From contig NC_030858.1 of the NCBI RefSeq assembly GCF_000208745.1, positions 22,064,928-22,128,927 of the forward strand: DNA of 64,000 bases, read 5' to 3'. Both the position numbers and the translations under genes were made by a program. Below, in pieces: positions 11,572 to 24,562 of this stretch. Every line of letters begins with the position of its first letter. Positions within the stretch are counted from its first letter, which is position 1. Origin of the DNA: Theobroma cacao (taxonomy: Eukaryota; Streptophyta; Magnoliopsida; Malvales; Malvaceae). Under the pieces are notes generated by a model. The model was not told where the DNA came from. It did no database searches and was given only the letters and a program-made list of their open reading frames with translations.

Positions 11572-13563
11572 TGTTAGCTCAATGAATAAGTGGCAAGAAT
11601 GTCTAAGAAGAAAGGTGAATTGGAGTTTAAAAATTTTCAAATACTTGAAGTGAATAGCAATAGTTGACTTTGGAGAGGCTCCAATCAACTATAACCGTGT
11701 TTGCTCCTTGGTAAACCTTTTTAAAATTATTTAAACAAACATATAGTCGACTATAAAGGCTAACTAGTCGATCTTAGATTAGACAATCATTTTGAAAGCT
11801 TGTAAATGAAATCTTTTTATGCCAATCTTAAGCAAGTCTACACAATCAAATATAAACCAAGGATTAGTTTTGAAATGATTAACACATTTTTAAATAATAA
11901 TCGATGAAAACATTATCAACAACTATTTTCAAGAAACCTTTTAAACAACAATAAATAAGTCAATGACGTATGAGAAAGTTTAATAGTAAATAAACAAATA
12001 AGATTACAAGCAATTTATGAGTTTGATTTTCTTGAAATAAAGTGCAGCAAATTGAAGCAAAGCAAAGTAAAAATAAAGATGATAACATAAGTATTTTTCT
12101 AGAGGTTTGATTTTCTCAAATGCCTATGTCTTATCCCTTAGCAAGTTAAGAGTTTCAAATCCACTAAAAGAATATGCTTTTCTACGGGATCAAGCATAAA
12201 CTCTCACAAATGTATTTTAATGGGATCAAACAATAAGCCTCACAATGGCTCTGTTTGGACTTAACCATAACTTGTAAATGCCTTTTTAATGGGAGGAAGC
12301 ACAACCCTTACAATTACTTTTTACTAGGAGAAGCACGACTCACACTAACTTTTCAAGGTTAAGTTAGAACCTTTACAAATATGGAAACAAGGAATAGCAA
12401 GAGTGTCTCTAAGAGTTAGATTTTTCTAGGTAAGTACAAAAGAGGAAGAATGCTTAAACTATGGGTATAAGGATTAACGTGAAAGCATAAAAGAAGTTTC
12501 AGCTTAAGAATGCTTGGTTTTACTTTAATTTTCTCTTTTTTCTTATTAAGATTTTGATTCTCAAGATTTTAGCCTTTTTTCTCCTTTTTCCACAAATCAA
12601 AATGTTCCCAAAAGGTCTTTTTTATAGTTGAAAAAGTCTTGGAGCCGCTAGAAATGAATCAAAGAAGAAACTAGCCATTTGTTTTTAAGTTTTGTGTCTA
12701 ACGTTTACTTGTAGCAGAGTTTAGAGCCTCAAGGGTCAACTATGTTCCTTCAAAATTTCAAATTAGGACTTCTATAGCTGAATACAAGTGTCTTATACTC
12801 GATCTTTTACCCAAGAGTGTGTAATTTGAGATCTGGCCTTTGGTAGTCGAATAGGAATCCTTGAGGATCAACTGGGGCTTCTTAAAACATGACATTTTCG
12901 TGCAATTTGCTTCAAGATTGACTGGTAAGGCTTATGGGATTGACTAGGGCTTCTCAAACTTTGATATTTTCAAGCATTTTTCAATAGAAATTACTAGCCA
13001 TGCTTCAAGAATTGATTGGAGTTTTGTTTTCTTTAAGATTTGCATACATTATACCATTAGATCGATTTGCCTTGCATTAAGATCGGTTAAGGATTTTGAG
13101 TCTTTAAGTTTCTTTACATTTTTGCATGTTTAGTCGGTCATATCTTCCTTGTAGTCAAATATTGAGTGGTGACTAAGTTTCTTGACTTGAAACAAGTTTG
13201 GTGTTGTATAGTTCAATCATCTTTGAATGCCTTATGATAAACTCCACCACTTGTGAACCTATCTTGCACGTTCAAACATCTCAATAGTAATTGTTAAGGA
13301 GATCATGAAGAGAACTCATTCAAGCAAGTTTAACATTCATACAACTAAGTCATTCAAACTTATAAATATTCATGAAGTGTGTGTGTGAGAGTTCTATAAC
13401 ATCAAGAATTCACATAATTGAAACCATTAAGCTTGTAACCATATAAGAACAACTATATGAGAGTTAAATTATTTCAAAAACTTATCAAGTATCACTTAAA
13501 TAATATTCAAGCAAATTTGATCATTTTGTCATAATCAGACCTATAATCATTTTAAAGTTAACA
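11572..13563 (-). repeat. Copia LTR, family H, copy 1 (3' LTR)
   Basis: On the minus strand it runs TGTTAACTTT (13563) to GAGCTAACA (11572), with terminal inverted TGTTA/TAACA. It is homologous to 39536-40095 plus 47035-47696 and to 61656-62930. Pairs of GTCGAC-like palindromes lie at 11690-11775 and 12720-13050. On the minus strand it is preceded by a polypurine tract, AAAAAGGGGGAG (13564-13578). The flanking AGAAA (11567-11571) does not match the flank of the other H LTR (ATTTC, 47697), so the two may not be one insertion. Confidence 0.75.
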
Positions 13564-13800
13564 ATCTCCCCCTTTTTGATATGATAAAAACATGAGCATA
13601 ATTTGCATTTGAAATCTCTTTTGAATTCTCCCCTTAACTCCATTGGTTTATAAGCCCTTTTTGAAAATGTTTAAGCTCAAGTGAGAAGAGAATTAAAAAG
13701 GAATTATTGTTTAAATTCTCCCTTTCAACACATACATGGAGTTTCAAAAAGTTTTAGCTTTAGTATTAAACATTTTAATTCAATGTGCTTATAAACCTTC
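13564..13800 (-). mobile_element. 3' internal end of copia H with polypurine tract
   Basis: The polypurine tract is next to the LTR, followed on the plus strand by noncoding AT-rich sequence. Its continuation is at 24563, because the intervening gypsy carries a CCTTC duplication at 13796-13800 and 24558-24562. The same CTCCCC..TTTTTTGATATG junction is seen at 62931 in another H-family copy. Confidence 0.7.
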
Positions 13801-16633
13801 TGTAAAACCCGACCCTATAAACACATGTCATGACATACATGCACTGAGTAGCATGTTATTATGATAGGAAAGCACCTAAGAATAGACGAAACCCGATATC
13901 GTACCTAACGGTACACTTGAGTTGATTTAACCTCGAACTAGTTCAAATAGGAATCGTAGGATGAAATTTAACATTTTATAGTCAAGGAATGACTAAAAAT
14001 GATTGTTTGGAGTTCGAGGGTTCATTTGGGGAAAAATTGAAAATTTTGATGTTTAGGGGTAAAATAGTAATTTTTTCACTCGTGGATAAAATTTTAGATT
14101 TTGAGAGAATTTAGATCACATTTGACAAATTGGAGAATGGTATGAGTATAAGGGATGAAAAATATATCTATGGGCAATTTTTTAGTTTTTGGGGCAAAAA
14201 TATAATTTTTGACTTTTACGGGGGTAAAAGTGTAAATTTCAAAAATTACTCCACCAAGACTTTGGATAAGTCTGAAAATTTTATCTAAGCTATGAATATG
14301 TGGGACAAGTATATGGTGAAAGTTTGGAAACAAATGGATGGCTAGAATTTAAGGAATTAATAAAACAAAAAAAATAAATAAAATAATATTATAATATTTT
14401 AAAGGAAAAGTCAGCCATTTAAACCCCATTTAAAGTGATGGCCGGCCATAAGGGAGAACAAGAGAGAAAATAGAGAGGAAAGGAAGAAACAAGAAAAACC
14501 AAAGAGAAACAAGAAAATTCAAAGGGAAATTCGCGTTTTTCACCCGTTTACGCGTTTAACGGTAAGATTTTTCAATTTTAGCTTGATTTCTACCTTTCCT
14601 ATGCCTTTATTTCCATTAAGCATGCTTGAGGAGAGAGATCAAAAAGTGATATCAAGGGCTAGACGAAATTCTAGGGGAGAGATTTTGTAATTTTTAGGTT
14701 TTGATTTTTAGTTAAATTGATAGTTTTAGTTAGTTAAATGTGTTTAGAAATTAAATTGGGCAAGAAAGCATGAAATTTTCACAATACCCACCCGTGGATG
14801 AATGTGCATTGATGTACAATGATGATGAACTGATTTTTATTCTAAGAGAAATGAAGAGAAAATGGTGAAAAATGGTTAAATGTGATAGAAAAACAAAGTG
14901 GAAAATTAACCGAGTTAATGTCCCATTTTTGGCCGAATTTTCCAAGGAGGAAAGTGAACTGATTTTGGTGATTTTAGAAGGTTATTGGCTGATATTTAAT
15001 GGTTAGAAATGTTGGAGAGAGAATGGGACGATTTAGAGCTAAATTGGAGCGCGTTAGCAATTTATCGGGTAAAATACCAAAAATAGGTTAATACCGCATT
15101 TAAGCCGTTTTAGGCTATTGCATTTCATACCATGCATTAGTATAGGATTTAAGTCAATTATATAGTGATTTAGCATCAATGTGGTGAATTGGGTAAATTT
15201 TGCGATGTGTCTAGGAGGAGAGCCTTCCGGTAAAGGCAAGGAAGTCGTACCTGACCAATAGTGATTGGGGCACCTAGGAAGCATTTCATCTGTACAAACG
15301 GTGAGTAAACTTATTATTATTGTAAATTATCTAGAGTTTATTTTTAAATGCTCTTTATGTATTTTATGAAATGAAAACGAGATTAAAACGGGATTTTTGA
15401 TGTTTTACATATAAATGTGACAAATAAAGATATATTGGGTTGATTATGAAATTGAGTAATTGGAGGTTGTTAACTGTATTAAAAATTATATATTTTTCTA
15501 TGAATGGCTTATGAGATATGAGTATATGTGGCTATATTTTGTAAGTGTATTGGGAAATTTATGTAAGCTGTTTTTACTATGCAGGCTGGATAAATAAATA
15601 AAAGCCACGTTATACTGTCGAAAGTTTATTAAAATTGGTGGGTTGGTCACTACAGTGACGGGTTTTCGTGGATTGTCTATTAGAGGGGCACGGTAAACCC
15701 GGTTATATAGTTACTTCGGTTGTAGAGGTGAGGAGGGTAACTCTCGGGGTAGTATTAGAACTCACTTCATGTCGAACCACCACGTGAATGTGTAACTCGA
15801 CCAACGCTAAGGAACGGCTTGTTTTAAAAATAAAAATGTGTTTCACATGTAAATGTTATAACAACCTTGGCGGACTCGGTTAGATGCCTCGGCCAAGGTA
15901 TCCTTGAGGATTAGTTTTGGCTTGAGCCTTGTTTTCTTTTATAAAAGACGTAAGCCTTAACAACTGTTTTGGTAAATTACAAATATTTTATGGTTTAAGA
16001 AATAAATTGAAAACATTATGAAATGGTTTGTGATTTGTTGTTTAAACTTGCCTCCCTATTACTCGCCTTTAGATATTTATGATAATGTCTGTTTACTCAT
16101 TGGGATTGCAAAATCTCACCCACCTCATTTCCAAACATTTCAGGTCTGTGGTAGCTTGTAGATACCCTATTTTGTCGAGGATTCCAGTTGACATCTCTAC
16201 CACACAGACAATAGGTTTCTAGCACCAACACTGGGTGTATTTTGGGCCACTTGTAATTGTAACCATTATTGTATATTATAACTTTGTAAATTTTTGTATG
16301 TGTGAATTTATTTTACTTACATGTTACAAAAGATTTCTTACACGTGTTTTTATAAATATTATTTTATATAAAAAAGTTATATTTTAATCAATATTTTGAA
16401 TAGTGATATTTATGTATAAATCCTTTTAAAATATTTTTGTCTTTTGATTTACTTTAGCAGGAAATTACTGAAAATTGTTTAAAATGAAATGTATTAAAAA
16501 CGATTGCTCATAGAAAAGGCAAGAAACTGATATGTAAGCCTTGCGAGATTCTGATTGACATTTCGAGTAATGAGTATCAATTGAGACGTCGCGGCGGTTG
16601 TCATGGGCCCGAGGGAGGTTCCGGGTTGTGACA
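13801..16633 (+). repeat. 5' LTR of the Tekay element
   Basis: TGTAAAACCC...GTGACA, closely matching 21734-24557 with scattered differences. By eye, about eleven differences fall in the first 160 bp, mostly transitions; later parts look closer. The short open frames inside it recur in the other LTR and resemble no protein. Confidence 0.93.
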
Positions 16634-16640
16634 ATTTAAT

Positions 16641-16652
16641 TGGTATCGGAGC
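16641..16652 (+). other. Primer binding site (initiator Met tRNA)
   Basis: TGGTATCGGAGC, one base from the canonical TGGTATCAGAGC, lies seven bases after the 5' LTR end. Confidence 0.85.
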
Positions 16653-16825
16653 TTTTGGTTTAAAAGCTTATGGTTTTGAAAGAAGTTTTTGATTTTTAAA
16701 GGTCTTGGATTTAAAGTTATTTTTTTAAAATAATTTACAATGTCAGTGTGGCCCAGTTAAGATTAGTTAGTTGCATATAGAGTCTTAAGTTGTCTAAACC
16801 AATTCCGTTCTTTTTGTAGATCATT

Positions 16826-18151
16826 ATACCTTCTCGACATGAGCTACCACCTATTACTAGGTCTACCGGTAGGGGAAGAGGTTACCCCAGACAAAGTCGG
16901 TCGGATTCCATAGAAGAGGAGTCGGCTGCGTCTTCTTTTAGAGCAATTCCTACAGCTGAGTCTATGGACATTCCTGTACCTTCTCCACCACTTGTTGCTA
17001 CTCCTAACGTACCTACTATGACACCCGAGGTAGCTCCAACATTAGCGATTTTTCTCGCTGCTCTTATGGGTCAGGCTTAGGCTGGTCTAGTCCCACCCCG
17101 TTGATTTCCCTGTAACATCCCAGTACCACCACTTCCTATTCCAACCCAAACGCCGAATGTCTTCATTTCTAAGAAATTGAAGGAAGCTAGACAGTTGGGT
17201 TGCGTCTCGTTTACTGGTGAGTTGGATGCGACCGCAGCTAAGGATTGTGTTAATCAAGTTTCGGAGACTTTTTCTGATATGAGATTAGATAACAACATGA
17301 AGCTAATGGTAGCTACTAGATTACTAGAGAATAGGGCCCGTACTTGGTGGAATTCGGTGAAGTCCCGTTCCACTACTCCTCAGACATGGTCTGACTTCCT
17401 CAGAGAATTTGATGATCAGTATTTTACTTACTTTCATCAAAAAGAAAAGAAAAGAGAATTTCTGAGCTTGAAACAAGAAAATCTAACTGTAGAGGAGTAC
17501 GAGACTCGTTTTAACGAGTTGATGTTATATGTGCCGGATTTGGTGAAATCTGAGCAGGATCAAGCCAATTATTTCGAGGAAGGGCTTCGTAATGAGATCA
17601 GGGAACGGATGACAGTGACTGGTAGGGAGCCACATAAGGAAGTTGTGCAGATGGCTTTACGGGCTGAGAAGCTCGCCACTGAGAATAGACGGATCCGAGC
17701 TGAGTTCGCAAAGAAAAGGAATCCGTCTACGTTCCCGGGTCAGTCTTCAAAGAGAGGCAGAGATTCGACATTTACTGCAGGAAGTACTACCTCAACGTCT
17801 GTGGCAACCACTAGACCTCAATCTTAGCAGTCATAGCCGAGATCTTCTAGATTTGATCGGTCAATGATGACTAGTCAGGGGAAGACTTCAGGAGGATTGG
17901 ACAGATGTCGTAATTACGGAGGATTTCATGTTGGGTCATGTAGACAGCTTGTAAAGTGTTTTCAATGCGGCCAACAGGGACATATCAAGAGAGATTGTCC
18001 TCAGTTGAGACGGGGTACAATAACTACTTCTACTCCTCCAACTCGTCCTAGAATACAGTGGAGAGACACTTCGGGATCACAGTCCAGACAAGGCCCAATG
18101 ATACAGTCAGACATGGGGAGTAATACCCTAGAGCAGCCATCTTCCAAACCT
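16826..18151 (+). pseudogene. Gag of the Tekay element, broken
   Basis: Capsid/nucleocapsid precursor. The frame begins where the family's ATG would be, but the codon here is ATA (16826-16828). A basic Arg/Gly-rich N-terminus follows (STGRGRGYPRQSRS). Stops occur at about 17078 and 17102, and at 17828 and 17837. The retrotransposon gag domain lies at 17177-17700 (RTWWNSV, WSDFLREFDDQYF, KREFLSLKQ). The zinc knuckle CFQCGQQGHIKRDC, a complete CX2CX4HX4C, is near 17960-18001. Nearly all stops can be explained by C-to-T or G-to-A changes (CAG to TAG, CGA to TGA). The same frame continues into the protease after the TAG at 18152. Confidence 0.88.
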
Positions 18152-18154
18152 TAG

Positions 18155-21100
18155 CCTCAGATTTCGACCAGGATCTTTGCAGTGACTGAGGGTGAAGCCC
18201 GAGTTCGACCTAGCACCGTGACAGGTACTATGATTATGTTTAATAGAGATGCACATGTTTTGATAGATTCAGGCTCCGATAGATCATACGTGAGCATATC
18301 ATTTGCATCATTCTCATATAGGAATCTGTCACCATTATAGGGAGAGATTATAGTGCATACTCCTCTAGGCGAGCGGTTTGTAAGAAATACGTATTATAAA
18401 GACTGTGGTATTAAAGTTGGGGAAGAAAAATTTATTTAATCTCTTTGGGGATTCGAGACTTTGATTTGATCTTGGGTATGGATTGGTTGTCCACTCATCG
18501 AGCAGAAGTGGATTGCTTTAAGAAACAAGTGATTCTCCAGAGTTTAGAGGGAGCAGAAGTTGTATTTACGGAGGAGCGTCGAGTATTACCATTTTGTGTA
18601 ATCTCGACCTTCAAAGCTTTGAAATTGGTGCGAAAAAGATATCCGACATACTTGGCTCACGTGATTGATATATCGAGGGAGGAACCTAAGTTAGAGAATG
18701 TCCCCGTAGTAAGTAAGTTCTCTGATGTATTTCCTGGTGAATTACTGGGACTTTCTCCCGATTGTGAGTTAGAATTCACCATTGACTTAATTTCGGGTAC
18801 TGCCCCTATCTCTATTCCTCCATATAGAATGGCTCCGGCAGAGTTGAAGGAGTTGAAAGTACAATTGCAAGAGTTGGTGGACAAGAGTTTTATACGTCCT
18901 AGTATATCTCCGTGGGGAGCACCGATTTTATTTGTTGAAAAGAAAGACGGTACACTTCGGTTATGTATCGATTACCGACAGCTTAACAAAATGACCATTA
19001 AGAACAAGTATCCGTTACCGAGGATTGATGATCTTTTCGATCAATTACAAGGAGCTACAGTGTTTTCTAAGGTTGATATGAGGTCTGGGTATCATGAATT
19101 GAAGATTAAAGAACAGGATGTACCCAAGACAGCATTTAGGACTCGGTACGGTCATTATGAGTTCTTGGTCATGCCTTTCGGGTTAACTAACGCACCGGCA
19201 GCTTTTATAGATCTCATGAACAGGGTGTTTCACTCTTACTTGGATAAGTTTGTTATTGTGTTCATTAATGACATACTGGTTTACTCGAGAGATAATAATG
19301 AGCACGCTGCCCACTTGCGTATAGTATTACAAACTTTGAGGGAAAGACAGTTGTATGTAAAGTTTTCGAAGTGTGAGTTTTGGTTAAAGGAAGTGGTATT
19401 CTTGGGACACGTAGTATCGAGAGCTGGAATATATGTTGATCCCAAGAAGATAGAGGCAATTTTACAATGGGAGCAACCTAAGACAATGACGGAGATTCGT
19501 AGTTTCCTCGGATTAACTGGTTATTATCAGAGGTTTGTTCAGGGGTTTTCCTTAATAACAGCTCTTTTGACCCGTCTAACTCGTAAGGGAGTTAAGTTTG
19601 AATGGGATGATGTTTGTGAGAATCGATTTCAGGAGCTAAAGAACTGGTTAACCTCCGCTCCCATTTTAACACTTCCTGTTAATGGTAAGGGATTTGTAGT
19701 ATATAGTGAGGCCTCAAAGTTGGGGTTGGGGTGCTTATTGATGCAGGATGAAAAAGTTGTGGCTTATGCTTCTAGACAGCTAAAGAGGCATGAAGCAAAT
19801 TACCCTACCCATGATTTAGAGTTAGCAGCAGTGGTGTTTGCTTTAAAAATCTAGAGGCATTACTTGTATGGTGAGCATTGTCGGATATATACAGATCACA
19901 AGAGTTTAAAATATTTGCTCACCCAAAAGGAGCTTAATTTGAGGCAAAGGTGATGGTTGGAGTTGATAAAAGATTATGACTTGGTGATAGACTGTCATCC
20001 GGGAAAGGCGAACGTTGTAGCTGTTGCCTTAAGTCGTAAGTTTTCATCGTCTTTAGTAGCATTTCAGAGTTGTTATTTTTCAGCATTAATAAAGATGAAA
20101 TCTCTTGGGGTCCAGTTGAGAAATGGTGAGGATGGATCCTTATTGGCAAACTTCATTGTGCGACCTTCGTTACTTAATCAGATCAAGGACATTCAGAGGT
20201 CTGATGATGAGTTAAGAAAAAAAATTCAAAAACTGACTGATGGGGGAGTCAGTGAGTTCAGATTTGGAGAGAATAACGTCTTGATGTTTAGAGACCGAGT
20301 TTGTGTTCCTGAGGAAAACCAGTTGAAACAGACGATCATGGAAGAAGCCCATTCATCTGCCTATGCATTACATCCCGGAAGCACCAAGATGTATAGGACT
20401 ATTAGGGAGAATTATTGGTGGCCGGGTATGAAGCGAGACATAATAGAATTCGTAGCAAAGTGTCTCGTATGTCAACAAGTTAAGGTGGAGCATCAGAGGC
20501 CAGCAGGTACACTTCAGTCTTTACCTATTCTTGAGTGGAAATGGGAGCATGTAACTATGGATTTTGTTTTAGGACTACCACAGACACAGAGGGGAAAAGA
20601 TGCGATCTGGGTGATCGTAAATCGATTGACTAAGTCCGCTCACTTTTTAGCTGTCCATAGTACATACTTTATTGAGAAATTGGCTCAACTTTATATAGAT
20701 GAGATTGTGAGGCTACATGGAGTTCCCGTTTCTATAGTGTCAGACCGAGATCCTCGATTCACTTTTTGATTTTAGTCAAAATTTCAAGAGGCTCTCGGAA
20801 CCAAATTGAAATTTAGCACTGCTTTTCACCCACAAACGGATGGTCAGTCAGAGAGGACTATCCAGACTATGGAGGATATGTTGAGGGCTTGTGTCATGGA
20901 TTTTCTTGAAAGTTGGGATAGACACTTGCCGTTAGTAGAATTTACTTACAACAACAGCTTCCAGTCTAGCAACGGTATGGCACTGTACGAAGCTTTATAT
21001 GGAAGGAAATGTCGTACTCCACTTTGTTGGGATGAAGTGGGTGAAAGAAAGTTAGTTAGTGTGGAATTGATCGATCTAACTAATGACAAGATCAAGGTTA

Positions 21101-21694
21101 TACGAGAGAGGATAAAGGTAGCCTAGGATAGGCAGAAGAGCTATGCAGATAAACGGAGAAAAGACTTGGAGTTTGAGATCAATGATAGAGTTTTTCTTAA
21201 GGTTTCTCCTTGGAAAGGTAATAATCTGAATGCTTTGTGGTATTAAGTTTTATTTGATTATATTATTGTGGTAAATTATGATATCTTGTTGGATAATGAA
21301 AGGTGTGATCCGGTTTGCAAAGCGAGGAAAGCTCAATCCGAGATACATTGGATCTTTTCGTATTATTGAAAGAATTGGGCCAGTGGCGTATAGACTAGAA
21401 CTACCTCCGAAGTTAGATCAGATCCACAACGTTTTTCATGTCTCCATGCTTAAGAAATATGTACCAGATCCCTCTCACATCCTCGAAGCACCTCTGATCG
21501 AGTTGCATGACGATTTGAAGTTCGAGGTGCAATTTGTGAGTATCTTGGATCGAAAGGATCGAGTACTGAGGAACAAGAGTATTTCAATGGTCAAAGTGTT
21601 GTGAAAAAGTGCTCGAATGGAGGAAATGACTTGGGAAGTAGAGCATCAAATGAGAAACCAATACCCGCATCTATTTGTTGAATTTGGTAAGTGA
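18155..21694 (+). pseudogene. Pol of the Tekay element (PR-RT-RH-INT-chromodomain), broken
   Basis: The protease has LIDSGSDRSYVS near 18258-18293. A frameshift near 18440 moves the frame before LGMDWLSTH (18472). RT covers about 18810-19440, and its YIDD-type box reads FINDILVYS, so one catalytic Asp is Asn (codon at 19267). RNase H is about 19680-20030, with the first Asp as Glu (VVYSEAS) and ADALS as AVALS. Integrase has the HHCC finger (HSSAYALH..CLVC), MDFVLGLP, VSDRDPRF and the Glu of a DDE triad (SERTIQTMED). The chromodomain covers about 21530-21670, ending QYPHLF. Stops are at 19852, 19951, 20767, 20773, 21124 and 21602. The final stop is at 21692. Confidence 0.9.
21218..21302 (+). 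other. 85-bp intron-like insertion in the integrase C-terminus
   Basis: The coding text SPWKG...VIRFAKRGKL is interrupted after TGGAAAG (21217) by 85 bp that start GTAATAAT and end ATGAAAG. The segment is AT-rich and has internal stops. Its length (85 = 3n+1) accounts exactly for the frame change between the two sides. The flanking GAAAGGT (21213-21219 and 21298-21304) is a 7-bp direct repeat, so a small insertion with target duplication is an equally good reading. The 3' side has only a weak pyrimidine tract. Confidence 0.7.
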
Positions 21695-21720
21695 AATTTT
21701 GAGATCAAAATTTTATTTTA

Positions 21721-21733
21721 AGGGGGGTAGAAT
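21721..21733 (+). other. Polypurine tract of the Tekay element
   Basis: AGGGGGGTAG directly before the 3' LTR start at 21734, the position where plus-strand priming occurs in gypsy elements. Confidence 0.8.
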
Positions 21734-24557
21734 TGTAAAACCCAATCCTATAAACACATGTCATGACATACATGCACTGAGTAACATGTTATTATGCTAG
21801 GAAAACACCTAAGAATAGACGAAACCCGGAATCGTACCTAACGGTATAATTGAGTTGATTTAACCTCAAACTAGTTCAAATAGGAATTGTAGGATGAAAT
21901 TTAACATTTTATAGTCAAAGAATGACTAAAAATGATTGTTCGAAGTTCGAGGTTTCATTTGGGGAAAAATTGAAAATTTTGATGTTCAGGGGTAAAATCG
22001 TAATTTTTCCACCCCTGGATAAAATTTGAGATTTTGAGAGACTTTAGACCACATTTGACAAATTAAAGAATGGTATGAGTATAAGGGATGAAAAATATGT
22101 CTATGGGCAATTTTTCAGTTTTTGGGGCAAAAATGTCATTTTTGACTTTTACGGGGGCAAAAGTGTAAATTTCAAAAATTACTCCACCAAGACTTTGGAT
22201 AAGTCTGAGAATTTTATCTAAGCTATGAATATGTGGGACAAGTATATGGTGAAAATTTGGAAACAAATGGACGGCTAGAATTTAAGGAATTAATAATAAT
22301 AAAAAAAAAATTATAATATTTTAAAGGAAAAGTCAGCCATTTAAACCTCATTTTAAGTGATGGCCGGCCATAAGGGAGAACAAGAGAGAAAATAGAAAGG
22401 AAAGGAAGAAAAAAAAGAAAAACCAAAGAGAAACAAGAAAATTCAAAGGGGAATTTGCGTTTTTCGTCCGTTTACGCGTCTAACGGTAAGATTTTTCGAT
22501 TTTAGCTTGATTTCTACCTTTCCTATGCCTTTATTTCCATTAAGCATGCTTGAGGAGAGAGATCAAAAAGTGATATCAAGGGCTGGACGAAATTCTAGGG
22601 GAGAGATTTTGGAATTTTTAGGTTTTGATTTTTAGTTAAATTGATAGTTTTAGTTAGTTAAATGTGTTTAGAAATTAAATTGGGCAAGAAAGCATGAAAT
22701 TTTCACAATACCCACCCTTGGCTGAATATGCATTGATGTACAATGATGATGAACTGATTTTTATTCTAAGAGAAATGAAGAGAAAATATGAAAAATGGTT
22801 AAATGTGATAGAAAAACAAAGTGGAAAATTAACCGAGTTAATGTTCTATTTTTGGCCGAATTTTCCAAGGAGGAAAGTGAACTGATTTTGGTGATTTTAG
22901 AAGGTTATTGGCTGATATTTAATGGTTAGAAATGTTGGAGAGAGAATGGGATGATTTAGAGCTAAAATGGAGCGCGTTAGCAATTTATCGGGTAAAGTGT
23001 CAAAAATAGGTTAATACCGCATTTAAGCCGTTTTAGGCTATTGCATTTCATACCATGCATTAGTATAAGATTTAAGTCAATTATATAGTGATTTAGCATC
23101 AATGTGGTGAATTGGGTAAATATTGCAATGTGTCAAGGAGGAGAGCCTTCCGGTAAAGTCAAGGAAGTCGTACCTCACCAACAGTGATCGGGGCACCTAG
23201 GAAGCATTTCATTTGTACAAATGATGAGTAAACTTATTATTATTGTAAATTATCTAGAGTTTATTTTTAAATGCTCTTTATGTATTTTATGAAATGAAAA
23301 CGAGATTAAAACGAGATTTTTGATGTTTTACAAATAAATGTGACAAATAAAGATATATTAGGTTGATTATGAAATTGAGTAATTAGAGGCTGTTAACTGT
23401 CTTGAAAATTATATATTTTCCTATGAATGGCTTATGAGATATGAGTATATGTGACTATATTTTGTAAGTGTATTGAAAAATTTATGTAAGCTGTTTTTAC
23501 TATGTAGGCTGGATAAATAAATAAAAGCCACGTTATACTGTCGAAATTTTATTAAAATTGGTGGGTTGGTCACTACAGTGATGGGTTTTCGTGGACTGCC
23601 TATTAGAGGGGTACGGTAAACTCGGTTATATAGTTACTCCGGTTCTAGAGGCGAGGAGGGTAACTCCCGGGGTAGTATTAGAGCTCACTTCACGTTGAAC
23701 CCCCACGTGAATGTGTAACTCGACCAATGCCAAGGAACGACTTGTTTTAAAAATAAAAATGTGTTTCACATGTAAATGTTATAACAACCTTGGCAGACTC
23801 GGTTAGATGCCTCGGCCAAGGTATCCCCGAGGATTAGTTTTGGCTTGAGCCTTGTTTTCTTTTATAAAAGACATAAGCCTTAACAACTGTTTTGGTAAAT
23901 TACAAATATTTTATAGTTTAAGAAATAAATTGAAAATATTATGAAATGGTTTGTGATTTGTTGTTTAAACTTGCCTCCCTGTTACTCGCCTTTAGATATT
24001 TATGATAATGTCTGTTTACTCATTGGGATTGCAAAATCTCACCCACCTCATTTCCAAACATTTCAAGTCTGTGGTAGCTTGTAGATACCCTATTTTGTCG
24101 AGGATTCCAGTTGACATCTCTACCACACAGACAGTAGGTTTCTAGCACCAACACCGGGTGTATTTTGGGCCACTTGTCATTGTAACCATTATTGTACATT
24201 ATAACTTTGTAAATTTTTATATGTGTGAATTTATTTTGCTTACACGTTACGAAAGATTTCTTATACGTGTTTCTATAAATATTATTTTATATAAAAAATG
24301 CTATATTTTAATCAATATTTTGAATAGTGATATTTATCTATAAATCCTTTTAAAATATTTTTTGTCTTTTGATTTACTTGAGTAGGAAACTACTGGAAAT
24401 TGTTTAAAATGGAATGTTTAAAAACGATTGCTCACAAAAAAGGCAAGAAACTGATATGTAAGCCTTGCGGGGTTCTGATTAACATTTCGGGTAATGAGTG
24501 TTAATTAGGACGTCGCGGCGGTTGCCATGGGCCTGAGGGAGGTTCCGGGTCGTGACA
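21734..24557 (+). repeat. 3' LTR of the Tekay element
   Basis: Begins TGTAAAACCC and ends GTCGTGACA, followed by the CCTTC target duplicate. It matches 13801-16633 throughout. Confidence 0.93.
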
Positions 24558-24562
24558 CCTTC

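Larger units (their letters stand above)
13801..24557 (+). mobile_element. Tekay/Del-type chromovirus (Ty3/gypsy), near complete
   Basis: A 10.76-kb LTR retrotransposon with both LTRs, primer site, gag, protease, RT, RNase H, integrase, chromodomain and polypurine tract in gypsy order. TSD CCTTC lies at 13796-13800 and 24558-24562. The LTRs (2833 and 2824 bp) start TGTAAAACCC and end GTGACA. The domain order and C-terminal chromodomain, together with the long LTRs and Met primer, place it in the Tekay clade. Gag and pol are broken by in-frame stops, one frameshift and one intron-like insertion, and key catalytic residues are changed, so it is not active. It is nested in copia H. Confidence 0.93.

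Noticed and set aside
14094..15284. Possible LTR-encoded proteins in the Tekay LTRs
   Set aside because: Frames recur in both LTRs simply because the LTRs are copies; no domain and no start context.
16641..16652. tRNA gene suggested by TGGTATCGGAGC
   Set aside because: It is the complement of a tRNA 3' end acting as a primer site; no cloverleaf surrounds it.
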